From Argyresthia goedartella (Eukaryota; Arthropoda; Insecta; Lepidoptera; Argyresthiidae), in contig OX463809.1 in the NCBI GenBank assembly GCA_949825045.1, forward strand, positions 4,367,501-4,431,500: a stretch of DNA of 64,000 bases, written 5' to 3'. This document shows, piece by piece, positions 35,911-46,164 of the stretch. The notes under the pieces were generated by a model. It ran no database searches and had not been told where the DNA came from. It saw only the letters and a program-made list of their open reading frames with translations. Position 1 is the first letter of the stretch, and every line of letters begins with the position of its first letter. The position numbers were made by a program, and so were the translations under genes.

Positions 35911-38844
35911 TTAGACTAGAAGCGCTTCAGTGGAATCATAATCTAATGTCACTAGCCACTTCAAGAGCTTAACCCTTAACTCGCGTACAGTGGTAGTTTT
36001 GACTTCGTTGTGCTTGCATATTGTATTGTATAGGTGTGGCAAAGCGAAGAAACTGAACCTTTTCGCAAATGTCGTGTTCACTGCTGGCAGCTGCACCCTA
36101 TAAATTCTTTTTTCCAAGAGACGGGGGAAATCCTCTGCATTAATTGAAATACTGTGCTGGAGAAGTGATGCCCTGAGAATGTAAAGTTGGCGTACTGAAA
36201 GTACATTGCATTCGCTGAGGATTGATTTTGTGGGGTAGCGGAACGGTTTCCTCGTCATCACTTTTAGGATCGATCGCTGTGCTCGTTCCAGAGTTATGAG
36301 CGTGGTTTTGTGTGTGGCTCCCCATGCTGTGATGCAGTATACAAGCAAGGACTGACAGAAGGACAGGTAGACCAGCCTCAAAACTTCCGGATCAGCTCCC
36401 TGTCGCAAGTGCTTAAATATTGGGATTAGTTTGCGTACCCGGCTCGCCATACTAGAGACATGAGGTGCAAAAGTCAACTTCTCGTCCAGGATAACTCCCA
36501 GATACTTAATCTGCGCCACTCTAGATATGCCGGGACAGTCGCATGTATGAGAATCAGTCGGGCAAGAGTGTAGCATAACAGTTTCGAATTCGGGGGGTGG
36601 TTGGGATGCGGCTGTCTTATGAAAACTGATAAATTTTGTTTTGCTGGTGTTTAATGTCAGTAGACTATTCTGAAGCCAGTTATTGACCTCGCGCATGCAG
36701 GTCGTAGCCAGTTTGTGAGTCTGTACCCATGACTCTCCGCAGCATATCAGAGCAGTGTCATCGGCGTAACAGAACACGTCCACTTCCTTTTTATGTCTGA
36801 ACAAGTTGCAGATTTCATTGATGTAAATTAGGAAGAGGGTCGGGCCGAGGACGCTGCCCTGCGGCACACCAAATGGTATGCTGCTCCATGGGCTGATGTG
36901 TTGACCAACTTTGATACACTGGGTTCTGAGGTTTAAGTAGCTGGAGAACCATTCCAAGGCGATCCCTCTGATGCCAATGGCTTCCAGCCTACGTGACAAT
37001 ATGGTTGGTGAGACAGTGTCAAAAGCCTTGGCCAGGTCCAGGAATATGCCGACACAAGCCTTGCCCCTATCCAGCTCTGTGCTGACAACCTTGAGAAGGT
37101 CCGTGACTGCACCCTCCGTAGACCTGCCTCGGCGAAACCCGTACTGTCCTTCAGCTAATAGTTGGCGTGATTCTAGATATGCTATAAGGCGTTTGTTGAC
37201 AACCTTTTCCAGCAGCTTGGAGAGAGCGCTTAGTAGTGAAATTGGACGATAGTTGCAGGGTTCCTTTCTTTGACCGCCCTTGAAGATTGGTATTACCGCT
37301 GCTTTTTTCCAGCACTTTGGAAAGCGCCCAGCTGACATGCTACTATTAAATATGTGAGTCAGTGGTACTAATATTTGTTTTGAGATGATTTTTAGTAGTT
37401 TTTTATGGATGTCATCAATCCCTGGTGAGCTTTCGGACTTGCTATTGAAGATAAGGGTTTCTACTTCGCTCTCGGTAGTTGGTTGAAGAAAAAATGAGTT
37501 TGAGGCAGGCATTTCGGTAAGATCAATCCTTTTAGAGAGTTCTGCTTCGTCTGAATTGAGCTTGTCCATGGTAGTGTTAGCTAACGACTGTCCAATGCTA
37601 TTAAAATATTGGTTGAAATGATTTAGTGAGTCCTCGACTGTGTCCTTGGTTTTAAGTATTTCGTTACAGGGTTCTTTTTGTTTATTTAGGTCACAAATGG
37701 TTTTGATAGTTTGCCATAACTTTTGTGGGTTGTTTTTACTTTTAGCAAGGCTAGCGTTATTATGAATGTATTTTAAGCGTTTTAAGAGATCATTGCAGTA
37801 GTTGCGATACCTTTTATATGATATTTGAAGTATTATGTTATTGGGATCTTTATGAGTTCGCAAATGCAACAAGTCCCTGTGTCTCATGCAACGTATAAGG
37901 CCTGGGGTGATCCATGGTTTTATAGCGTATTTGCGACGGCTTACTGTTAATGAGGTAGTGTGTGTTTTGATCGTGTTTGAGATTATGTTAGTAAATGTTT
38001 GGGCACTCAGTGAAGGATCGAGTTCATTTAAAACACCTGACCAGTTTAGATTGCTCAGCTCGTTTGCAACGGCTGAGAAATCAATTTTAGTGATTGGACG
38101 CTTTGGTGCTTGTTTTTTGACGAGTGAAAGACTTCCGATTGTAGCTCGGTGATCTGTTATGGTACTGTTACAGACAATGCCCTCGGTCTCTTGGTTTGAG
38201 CGTACGAAAATATGGTCCAGGCAATTGTTGTTTCTCGTGGGTTTAGTTATTAACGCTTTTAGACCCTTTTCTGATAATAGAGAATAGTAGTCTGGACTGT
38301 CGGTTTCGTCGAGCAAATTTATATTTATATCTCCTGCAAAAATCAGGTTTTGGGAGCCAGTGTTAGAAGACAACATAAGGTCCAAAGATTCTATGAAATT
38401 GCTGGTATCTGTGAAAGACGGTGACCTATATGTTGCTAGAACTGTGAGTTGGTTTGGGAAGTCGACAATTAGATTATTAGAATCAGCCATATCCGGTTCA
38501 CTGACACTAACCTCCCAAATGTCTCTAACAAACACCACAACTCCACCGCATTTGTTTATAAACTTGTGTGTTCTGTACGCCGTAAATCCTGTGAGTGTCC
38601 TTACTTGTGAAGCATCAGTGAGGTGACATTCAGAGAGTATTATCACGTCAAATGCAATATCGAGCCTTTCCAGAAGCACCAGAAATGAGTCGAAGTTCCT
38701 GTGCATACTGCGGATGTTAAAAGATAATACAGTAAAATGTTCTAGTGACTTTAGGGTTTCTTTGCAATGTTCTGGCAGGTTGATTTCATGACATGGAATT
38801 TTTAATGTGTTGTCTATATCAATTTCTATGTCTAGGGGGGCCAT
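35911..38844 (-). CDS. Non-LTR ORF2: endonuclease plus reverse transcriptase
   Basis: Intact 977-codon frame. The N-terminal AP-like endonuclease has the expected residues: N43 in SFNIRS, E72 in SECHL, Y139-R140 in TYRSPS, D172/N174 in GDINI, D210-H211 in LDHIF, and D231-H232 in TDHRA. The reverse transcriptase follows: YRPISLL near 532, FLDLAKAFD near 601-609, GVPQGSVLGP near 659-668, and the catalytic YADD at 693-696. The C-terminal RT-associated helical region runs to the stop. It would nick target DNA and prime reverse transcription of its own RNA. No stop or frameshift is seen, which points to a recent insertion. The CR1-like clade call is by motif style; phylogeny is not done. Confidence 0.93.
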   Translation of the reverse strand: MAPLDIEIDIDNTLKIPCHEINLPEHCKETLKSLEHFTVLSFNIRSMHRNFDSFLVLLERLDIAFDVIILSECHLTDASQVRTLTGFTAYRTHKFINKCGGVVVFVRDIWEVSVSEPDMADSNNLIVDFPNQLTVLATYRSPSFTDTSNFIESLDLMLSSNTGSQNLIFAGDININLLDETDSPDYYSLLSEKGLKALITKPTRNNNCLDHIFVRSNQETEGIVCNSTITDHRATIGSLSLVKKQAPKRPITKIDFSAVANELSNLNWSGVLNELDPSLSAQTFTNIISNTIKTHTTSLTVSRRKYAIKPWITPGLIRCMRHRDLLHLRTHKDPNNIILQISYKRYRNYCNDLLKRLKYIHNNASLAKSKNNPQKLWQTIKTICDLNKQKEPCNEILKTKDTVEDSLNHFNQYFNSIGQSLANTTMDKLNSDEAELSKRIDLTEMPASNSFFLQPTTESEVETLIFNSKSESSPGIDDIHKKLLKIISKQILVPLTHIFNSSMSAGRFPKCWKKAAVIPIFKGGQRKEPCNYRPISLLSALSKLLEKVVNKRLIAYLESRQLLAEGQYGFRRGRSTEGAVTDLLKVVSTELDRGKACVGIFLDLAKAFDTVSPTILSRRLEAIGIRGIALEWFSSYLNLRTQCIKVGQHISPWSSIPFGVPQGSVLGPTLFLIYINEICNLFRHKKEVDVFCYADDTALICCGESWVQTHKLATTCMREVNNWLQNSLLTLNTSKTKFISFHKTAASQPPPEFETVMLHSCPTDSHTCDCPGISRVAQIKYLGVILDEKLTFAPHVSSMASRVRKLIPIFKHLRQGADPEVLRLVYLSFCQSLLVYCITAWGATHKTTLITLERAQRSILKVMTRKPFRYPTKSILSECNVLSVRQLYILRASLLQHSISINAEDFPRLLEKRIYRVQLPAVNTTFAKRFSFFALPHLYNTICKHNEVKTTTVRELRVKLLKWLVTLDYDSTEALLV

Positions 38845-39102
38845 TTAGCAAAGAGCGTATAATTTTCCTGAGAGTTTTGAGCGTCGTCGTTTAGGTTTAC
38901 TTCTAGACAGTGTGTGGTGGATGTTAAAGCTTTTATATAAATAATATACTTATTTATGTCATATTTAAGATAAATGCTATAATATATCTCAATATAATAT
39001 GAATATTCAAGAAATGAGGAAGCTGATAAGTTATTCAAGGGTTTGGTCACAAACAAAACAGTAATAAAAATGCGGAGTGTCGGATGCAAATGTGGAATAT
39101 GC

Positions 39103-40359
39103 TCATTCAATGAGCGGAGTATCGGAGAGATTGTTGAGGTCAGCGTATGATCGCACAGGGATGGCGGGACTACCGTTGCGCACTCGGACATAAATGGTTC
39201 CGTTCCTGGTCCAGCGATATTTATGAGTCGATGATGTTCTGTTTCTGGTGTCTCGAAATAACTTACGGTTTTCTTTGGTGAGCCTTTCATTGAAGAAAAC
39301 GTCCATAGGGGGGGCGATAATTTCAAGGTCTTTAGAAGTTAAGCCCCGCCTTGTTTTCGATTCTTTCATTATTTCATCCCTCTTCGATCGCCTAATCAGC
39401 CTGATGACCAAAGAACGTGGGAGATTCTTTTTGTTGGGTTCCTCCGGTTCCTCGGCTTTTCCGGGCGAGTGGTGTCCTACTTCTTCGCTAGATGTGGAGG
39501 AAGTCTTTTTTGGGCCAACTCTTGCAGCCCAGTCGATGTCGGAGTCGCTGAGTTGTACGCCGAGCTTTGCTCCTACAACTAGCGCGATATGGTGCGGGTT
39601 TTCACCTGGAAGTTCCGGTACTCCACACACTTCGATCTCGTTGCTCAATGCCCGCTGGGCCTGCGAGGTAACTTGGTCCTTTAAGTGGCTGACCTCTTGT
39701 TTGAGAAGTATAATCTCTGGTTAGCGTCCTTCGAGTGCAGTGATTCTGTTTTCTGCGGCATCCAAACGCCCTATGCAAGCGGAAATTGTGGCAGACACTG
39801 TGTCAAGGTGAGTCCATAGCGCTGAGACATCCTCACGTAGCAAGCGAATCTCATCAAAGAGTTTTTGGAAGTCCATCTTTGCAGTTGAAGATTCAGAGAG
39901 GGGTGTCGCAACCAAGTCTTGATCTGGAGCCGGGAGGGTGGGGTTTTTTTTCGTGGCATGAGAGCGATTCTGTAAAGCCGAAAGAGTGTCAGGCCCTTTA
40001 ACAGGCGTGTTGGTATTGTCCGTTTTCGGCCTTTTAGATTTGCACTCTGGGCAGTTCCACTCTTTTTCTTTCGCCTCAGTATCGGATATTGATACACAAA
40101 GATTATGGTATGTAAGCTGGCACGTTGAGACAGTACAGTGAGTCCTCTCTTCCTTTGTAGTGAATTCGCCGCATGCCTGGCAAAGGTTTTGGTTGCAATC
40201 GACACAGAGCCAAGAGGGCCGCTGCTCCTTCAGTTCGATAGGTGCTAAGCCAGAGCATTTATTATGGACAAGTGTATTGCAACCCTTTCGTGTGCAGATT
40301 AGTTTATCCTTAACTGTGACATTAGTATTGCATACCTTGCATTCCTTGATTTTGTTCAT
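39103..40359 (-). pseudogene. Non-LTR ORF1 with tandem PHD fingers, one in-frame stop
   Basis: The frame runs 418 codons from ATG 40,359 but contains a TAA at 39,721-39,723 (codon 213). The first half has two complete C4HC3 PHD-type fingers: C7, C10, C22, C27, H32, C35, C52, C55 and C60, C63, C75, C80, H85, C88, C103, C106. A coiled-coil stretch (about 160-235) follows and the stop falls inside it. The second half (reading again after the stop, to 39,103) is basic and carries 'RSLVIRLIRRSKRDEI', a nucleic-acid-binding type C-terminus. ORF1 proteins of this group package the element RNA. Because the same frame stays open on both sides, this is a point change, not a deletion. Confidence 0.85.
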
Positions 40360-40887
40360 GTTAGTGCGAGTGCTTGATTGAAAATGGAACAGTGTAGCGC
40401 GTAGCTGCGTAGCCGGCGTTTCTCCCTTTGAATGTTGATGTCCTGTGTTCGATTCGAAGTGTGTAACTCTGCTACTCGTTCATAGATGGCGTTACTGAGA
40501 AGTGTGACTTGTCTTGCCTTGAGTGATTTTTGAACGCAGCCTTATATTTTGTACTAGTCACACTATGGCTAGTTGTCAGTTTGACAGTGTCAGTCCGATG
40601 ATTTTGTGGGACAGTGGGAGTGCTCATAAAACACTGTGGTTGTATTTCTATTGTTTTTAAGTCTGTGTCTTTGTGTGAGTGTGCTTTGAACCAACGGAAA
40701 GTGTTGTGCAGTACCTTGATCGCCTCTGCTGTCCAGGAATGCTTGATTTTCACCTGGATTTCTGGTGGTTTTTCACTGCCGGTATTAGTTCCTTCACCTC
40801 AACACGATAAATTGTTCCGAAAGTTCCGGGAAAATAACTTTTAGTAAAATAAGTATAGGAGAAATTCAAACAGAGTGCTACCTTGAC

Positions 40888-42434
40888 GGGGCGGGGTTGC
40901 CAGCCTCCGACAGCCTATGCCTACCTTTGACGGAGTGTCCGGTGAATGGATGAGCTTCATCAATCTGTTCGACAGTTTGGTGCACATGCGATCGGACATT
41001 ACCAAGTCTGTCAAGATGGCTCAGCTGGTGGCAGCATTGAGGGGTGAGCCTAGGGAGCTGGTCGCTCATTTGACAGTTACGGAGGGTAACTATGAAACGG
41101 CCAGGCAATTGTTGGTCAGACGTTACCATAACAAACGGAGGTTGGCCGATGCCCAACTGAACCGTTTGTTTAGTATCCCGGTTGTGAACAAGGTCGGGGC
41201 CATACAGACGGAGGTTTTGAACCCATTGTTGTCCGTCACCAAGGCTCTAGAGAATCTTGGACTTCCGGTTGGTGAATGGTCGTACCTACTGTTGTACATT
41301 GTACTTTCCCGCCTACCTGCTGAGGTGCAGACTCGTTTCGAACAGTCTCACGGGAGGTCGGCCGAGGACCTGCCCGCCTTCTCCGACTTGGTCGGATTCT
41401 TGGAAGAGGAGGCTCGACGGGCAGAGAATTTGGGGTTGACGGTCACCCATCCTTCGGAGCCACAGAGAGCTGCCGGGAGCGCTGTGAGTAGGGGCCCTCC
41501 GACGAGGAAGGACCGCACCAACCGGCAGTCGTATGGGACTGTGAGTGAATTGACCCCACATGGTGAGACCTGCCCATGTTGTAGGCAGATTGGCCATGCT
41601 GTGGCCAATTGCAATAAGTTCGGGGAACTTAGGGTTCAGGGACGGCGCCGGATGGCCAAGCAGCGGAGCTGGTGTTTCCTGTGCCTCGGGCCACACATGG
41701 CTAGGGACTGCACGCGCACAAAAATGTGCGGATATTGTGGTGGGGCCCACAACAATCTGTTGTGCATGAACCGGTCCGGCCAACAGCCTCCACAGGGCCG
41801 TATCCAGGGTGACACGGCATGGGGCCCTGAGAATTCGTTTGCGACTCGGAGCGCAACTCAGGGGCCAACGTCCCCACGTCCACAGGGCCGTACCCAGGGT
41901 GACACGGCATGGGGCCCTGAGAATTCGTTTGCGACTCGGAGCGCAACTCAGGGGCCAACGTCCCCACGTGCACAGGGCAGTACTAGGGTGCAGGGCCGCA
42001 CTCAGGACCATTACATGGGGGGCCCTGAGTTTTCGGTTGCGACTCAGCATCCGACCCAGCGGGACATTGGGTGTGTTGAGCAGGCCGTAACGGGCGGGTG
42101 GCATGGGACACCTTCGAGCTATGCGGGTGCGGTTCGGACGCCGCCTCAGTTGTCGCCCCGCTCGTCGCCTCGTCCTCGTCGGTCACATGTGATGTCCCCC
42201 CCGCTCATGTCCCCGGAATGGAACCGGCGCGTGGGCCATTTGTACAATGGGACCCTCTGGCGTATAGCTGCATACCTGATCGGTTACAGGCACAGTGGGG
42301 CCCCGGGGGTCCTCGCTAGGAATTTGCGGCCCAACCATTGGTTGCCCCCCAACCGGAGACGGTGGTGTTACCGATCGCCTCTGTGCTTGTTTGGGATTTG
42401 GCGGGCAACCCAACATACGTTCGCGCCCTATTAG
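40888..42434 (+). pseudogene. BEL/Pao gag, main part
   Basis: This continues gag after the nested insertion. The frame is open from just after a TGA at about 40,885; the first ATG is 40,917. It begins with the PTFDG.S.EW motif of the BEL/Pao gag core (DUF1759 type), then a helical capsid-like region. Three Cys/His clusters follow: C219-C222 with H227/C232; C253, C256, H260, C265; and C271, C274, H278, C283. These are zinc-knuckle nucleic-acid-binding modules. After them a Pro/Gly-rich tail holds a 30-residue repeat duplicated in tandem (41,791-41,970). The frame overlaps the next one by 97 nt. It is cut off from its N-terminus by the nested element. Confidence 0.85.
41791..41970 (+). repeat. 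90-bp tandem duplication inside gag
   Basis: Units 41,791-41,880 and 41,881-41,970 are identical except for one or two bases ('tatccag' against 'tacccag'). They encode two copies of a 30-residue block starting PQGR.QGDTAWGPEN. A diverged third partial copy follows to about 42,050. The near identity shows a recent duplication. Confidence 0.9.
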
Positions 42435-45400
42435 ATTCTGGAGCTCAGGGCTGCATTGTATCGAATGATTTAGCAAAATGGTTGGGCCTCAAGGTAAATA
42501 GGTATAATAAATCAATACGGGGCGTGGGGAATGTTACGGTTACGAATGTAGTTGGTCAATCGGTGATCACGTTCTCTCCACGTTATGACATTTTGACAAA
42601 AACATCCGTGCAAGCTTTAGTAATGACGCATGTCATGGACAGACACCCCTTGGTGAAGTTGAATCCGGCCGTTCGATTCTTGACATCAGGACTCAAGTTG
42701 GCGGATCCCGATTTTGACACTCCAGCCCCGGTCGACCTGCTACTGGGAGCAGACGTTCTGGGTAGGTTTCTGTTGTCGGATCGGCGAGTTCTTCAGCCGG
42801 ACGGGTTGATTGCTGTGGATACTAAGTTTGGTCACGTGATCATGGGTCCGGCATTGCCAATGGTTAGGCCTGCCGAGTCAGATGGCATACTTATTGGCTC
42901 AGCCTGTTCAGACGCTATCCAACGTTTCTGGGAGATAGAGGAACCTCCCACCGTTCGTCGAGTCGACGCAGACGAAGAAGAGTGCGAGTTGTTTTACCAG
43001 AATAGTACTGGTCGCCTTCGTTCTGGTCGTTTTGTAACTCGACTGCCTTTCAGGGCCGATCGACCGCCACTAGGAGAATCTAGGAAGATGGCTGAGACGA
43101 GATTGATGTCGATGGAGCGTAGGATGACAAGGGACGCCGTATTTAAACAAAAATATGTTGATTTCATGAGGGAGTATGAGTCGTTAGGACACATGTCGGT
43201 ATCGGGTGTGGACTGGAGATCTGAGGATCATTGTTTCCTTCCACACCATGCCGTCCTACGAACCCCTACCGGCAAGATTCGAGTTGTTTTTGATGGGTCA
43301 GCACCTACCTCGAACGGGATGTCCCTGAATCAGTGTCTACATTCGGGACCCAAGTTGAGTCGTGATATTTCGGATATTCTCACGAGCTTTCGGAGGCACC
43401 AGATTGTATTTGTCGCAGACATTCGGATGATGTTTAGGCAAACGGTAATTCATCCGGCTGACAGAAGGTATCAGTTGATACTTTGGCGTGAGTCCACGGC
43501 CGAGCCAGTCAAGGTCTATGAGTTAAACACGAACACGTATGGGTTACGGTCTAGCCCGTATTTGGCGATGCGTACCCTGCGGGAGTTGGCGTCGCGTGAC
43601 CGTGTGAGCTATCCTAGAGCCGCCGCTATCCTGGAGCAAGATTTGTACGTCGATGACGTCTGCACAGGGGCAGCCAGTGTGGAGGAAGCTCTGGACCGAC
43701 GTGACGAGCTCATTCAATTGCTGGAACGAGGCGGCTATGAACTACGCAAGTGGATGTCCAACGCCCCTGAGTTGATGGCTGGTCTCCCAGATGAGTTTCA
43801 ACAAGACCCGCACGTTTTTGAGAATCCTGACAACCCTAACATGTTGTCAGTGCTTGGAATTCAGTACCGGCCCGTCCATGATGAGTTTACCTATCGGGTG
43901 GTTTTAGAAACACCGAAGGCCTGGACGAAGCGGTCAGTACTGTCAACGATTGCGAGAACGTTCGACCCGAATGGATGGATTTCTCCAGTCACCTTTGCTC
44001 TCAAATGTTTTATGCAAAGGCTATGGGCGGCTCAGTTGACCTGGGACACCCACCTCTCAGGTGATTTGTTGACTGATTGGACGCGAATGTTCACCTCGCT
44101 ATCGGACATAAATAATGTATCGCTGCCGAGGAAATTGATCCCTGCTGGGGATTACAGGGCAACCCTTCACGGGTTTTGTGATGCCTCTGAACGAGGGTTT
44201 GCGGCAGCGGTTTATTTGCGAACCGTCACCTCCACCGGGGAGGTCGACGTGCGTTTGGTTTTGGCAAAAAGCAAGGTAGCGCCTACTCGGACAAGGATGA
44301 TGATTCCAAAACTGGAACTGTCCGGGGCTGCTCTTTTGACCAAACTTTTGAATCACACTCTAACAGTGTTGCGTGGGTCAGTGGTTTTAGAAGATACGGT
44401 GTACGCTTGGACGGACAGCCAGATTGTTTTGTGCTGGCTGAAGGCTTCGGTCCATAACTTAGAGGTTTTTGTTGCAAACCGTGTCTCCCAGATTGTGTCG
44501 TCTGAGGTCCCACTGACCTGGAGACATGTACCAGGAGAATTGAACCCGTCTGATTGTGCATCCAGGGGATGTCGGGCTCCTGAACTCGTTAGACACCATT
44601 TGTGGTGGGGACCACCCTGGCTTGCCAAGAGAGAATCGGACTGGCCGCACAGCCATGTAGTAGTATCTTCGGATCATGGCCCCAGAGCGGCCGTGCATGT
44701 TACCCAGAAGGCTGAGGACCCTGACGCCGGGTTTCTGCTGGACCGGTATAGCTCACTTGACAAGTTGATAAACGTGTCCACTTGGATTAGGAGATTCGCT
44801 CGAAATTGTCGTACTCCTCGCGATCAGCGAACGTTGAACCCTATTCTGACTCCGGCAGAGCGAAACGAGTCGCTGTTGAATTTGGTCCGGTTGGTACAGT
44901 CCTCGAAGTTTGGGGCAGAATTGGAGATTATACGAAGTGGACGTTCGAAATTGAAGGGAGCCGTCGCGCGTCTCAACCCCTTTGTTGATTCGACCGGGTT
45001 ACTTCGGGTAGGAGGGAGATTGCGCAATGCGAATCTGTCGTATTCGGCTCGTCACCCACTTCTGCTCCCCAAGGGGGGACAGTTAGTTGAATTGCTGGTG
45101 ACTGATCGTCATATTAAAAACGCGCATGCCGGCTGTAACGCGTTGTTGGCCACGCTCCAGCGGGAGTTTTGGATCTTATCTGCCCGCCGTGTCATACGGA
45201 ACATCGTGTTTCGGTGCATGCCTTGTTATCGACTTAAGGCTGCCACGATGCAACCTCTCATGGGGGACTTGCCCCCTGATCGTGTGAATGAGGTCAGACC
45301 GTTTTCAGGTGTTGGTACGGATTTTGCAGGACCGTTTATGGTGAAGAGTTCACGATTGCGTACCGCTAGGCAATACAAGGCGTACCTATGTGTGTTTGTT

Positions 45401-45964
45401 TGTTTATCCACCAAGGCGGTACATCTCGAGCTCGTTGCTGATCTCTCGACAGAGGCTTTCATTGCTTGTTTGGATAGGTTTGTTTCTCGAAGGGGACTTC
45501 CAACTTTGATCCGCTCTGATAACGGCACTAACTACATCGGTGCGGAACGATACTTACGAGAGATAGTCAACTTTTTGAATGTAAATAAAGTGGATATTGG
45601 AACGGCCCTCTCCCGTCGGGGTATACAGTGGACCTTCAGCCCACCGATTTGTCCCCACTGGGGTGGGATTTTTGAGGCCGTAGTTAAGTCAGCTAAGACG
45701 CACTTGGGGCGTATAGTAGGTCAGACCGCGCTGACTTTTGAGGAGCTCGCGACATTGTTTTGTAAGATCGAGGCCGTTCTCAATTCGCGACCGTTGTGTC
45801 CGCTCAGCTCGGATCCAAATGACCTGGAGGCTCTGACCCCAGGCCATTTCTTGATAGGACAGCCACTTAACGCGTTGCCCGAGCACCCCTTCGAGGGAGT
45901 GAAATTGTATCGGTTGTCAAGGTATCAGATGTTGCAGCAGTTTACTCACCCAACAATATTATAA
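42338..45964 (+). CDS. BEL/Pao pol: protease, RT, RNase H, integrase (3' truncated)
   Basis: The 1,208-codon frame has an aspartic protease motif LDSG at 32-35; reverse transcriptase with VVFDGSA near 317-322, VADIRMMF near 359 and YVDD at 437-440; and RNase H with D615, E660 and D693. The integrase has a zinc domain (H925, H930, C960, C963) and a catalytic core (D995 in GTDFAG, D1061 in SDNGTN, E1113 in IFEAVVKS). It lies in the -1 frame relative to gag; the frame is open from 42,320, after a TAG at 42,317. No ATG initiates it, so it would need frameshifting or is separated from gag by a mutation. Coding stops making sense after 'RYQMLQQF' (about 45,935), where sister proteins continue. The C-terminus and 3' LTR are missing. 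Confidence 0.9.
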   Translation: MVAPQPETVVLPIASVLVWDLAGNPTYVRALLDSGAQGCIVSNDLAKWLGLKVNRYNKSIRGVGNVTVTNVVGQSVITFSPRYDILTKTSVQALVMTHVMDRHPLVKLNPAVRFLTSGLKLADPDFDTPAPVDLLLGADVLGRFLLSDRRVLQPDGLIAVDTKFGHVIMGPALPMVRPAESDGILIGSACSDAIQRFWEIEEPPTVRRVDADEEECELFYQNSTGRLRSGRFVTRLPFRADRPPLGESRKMAETRLMSMERRMTRDAVFKQKYVDFMREYESLGHMSVSGVDWRSEDHCFLPHHAVLRTPTGKIRVVFDGSAPTSNGMSLNQCLHSGPKLSRDISDILTSFRRHQIVFVADIRMMFRQTVIHPADRRYQLILWRESTAEPVKVYELNTNTYGLRSSPYLAMRTLRELASRDRVSYPRAAAILEQDLYVDDVCTGAASVEEALDRRDELIQLLERGGYELRKWMSNAPELMAGLPDEFQQDPHVFENPDNPNMLSVLGIQYRPVHDEFTYRVVLETPKAWTKRSVLSTIARTFDPNGWISPVTFALKCFMQRLWAAQLTWDTHLSGDLLTDWTRMFTSLSDINNVSLPRKLIPAGDYRATLHGFCDASERGFAAAVYLRTVTSTGEVDVRLVLAKSKVAPTRTRMMIPKLELSGAALLTKLLNHTLTVLRGSVVLEDTVYAWTDSQIVLCWLKASVHNLEVFVANRVSQIVSSEVPLTWRHVPGELNPSDCASRGCRAPELVRHHLWWGPPWLAKRESDWPHSHVVVSSDHGPRAAVHVTQKAEDPDAGFLLDRYSSLDKLINVSTWIRRFARNCRTPRDQRTLNPILTPAERNESLLNLVRLVQSSKFGAELEIIRSGRSKLKGAVARLNPFVDSTGLLRVGGRLRNANLSYSARHPLLLPKGGQLVELLVTDRHIKNAHAGCNALLATLQREFWILSARRVIRNIVFRCMPCYRLKAATMQPLMGDLPPDRVNEVRPFSGVGTDFAGPFMVKSSRLRTARQYKAYLCVFVCLSTKAVHLELVADLSTEAFIACLDRFVSRRGLPTLIRSDNGTNYIGAERYLREIVNFLNVNKVDIGTALSRRGIQWTFSPPICPHWGGIFEAVVKSAKTHLGRIVGQTALTFEELATLFCKIEAVLNSRPLCPLSSDPNDLEALTPGHFLIGQPLNALPEHPFEGVKLYRLSRYQMLQQFTHPTIL

Positions 45965-46164
45965 CGATATGAACTGAGTTGATGGTGATGATGATGATGC
46001 TAAGGTACCTTAAAGGGATGTACAATTTTCTGGTCGTAAACTATGAGAAGCCTAAAAACGAGTATGCGAAGCCGTGCCAAATGGGAGTAATATAAATTAA
46101 GAACGTAGTTAGTTAGTATATAAAAGTTAGGTAATTGTACTTTTCCCACAAGAGATGGCAGTGG

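Larger units (their letters stand above)
35563..40870 (-). mobile_element. Nested non-LTR retrotransposon, near full length
   Basis: This is a two-ORF element of the CR1/Jockey-like group, inserted antisense into the BEL gag. In order on minus: a 5' UTR of about 500 bp, ORF1 with tandem PHD fingers (40,359 to 39,103, one internal stop), a 258-bp spacer, ORF2 with endonuclease and reverse transcriptase (38,844 to 35,911), and a 3' UTR of about 340 bp. The 3' end has 'ggtaaataaatacat' (AATAAA) followed by a T-rich tail. Exact ends and a target duplication are not certain; 'tacct' on both flanks is too short to be convincing. Confidence 0.85.

Noticed and set aside
38832..39326. 164-codon minus ORF between ORF1 and ORF2 of the non-LTR element
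   Set aside because: It is an out-of-frame shadow of the ORF1 C-terminus and the spacer.
42345..42351. Programmed -1 frameshift site at the C6 run
   Set aside because: The zero-frame phasing is G CCC CCC, not a proper X XXY YYZ heptamer, and no pseudoknot was evaluated.
34328..46100. Complete LTR pair for the BEL element
   Set aside because: No sequence after 45,964 matches the region upstream of gag, so the 3' LTR is absent and LTR limits cannot be set.
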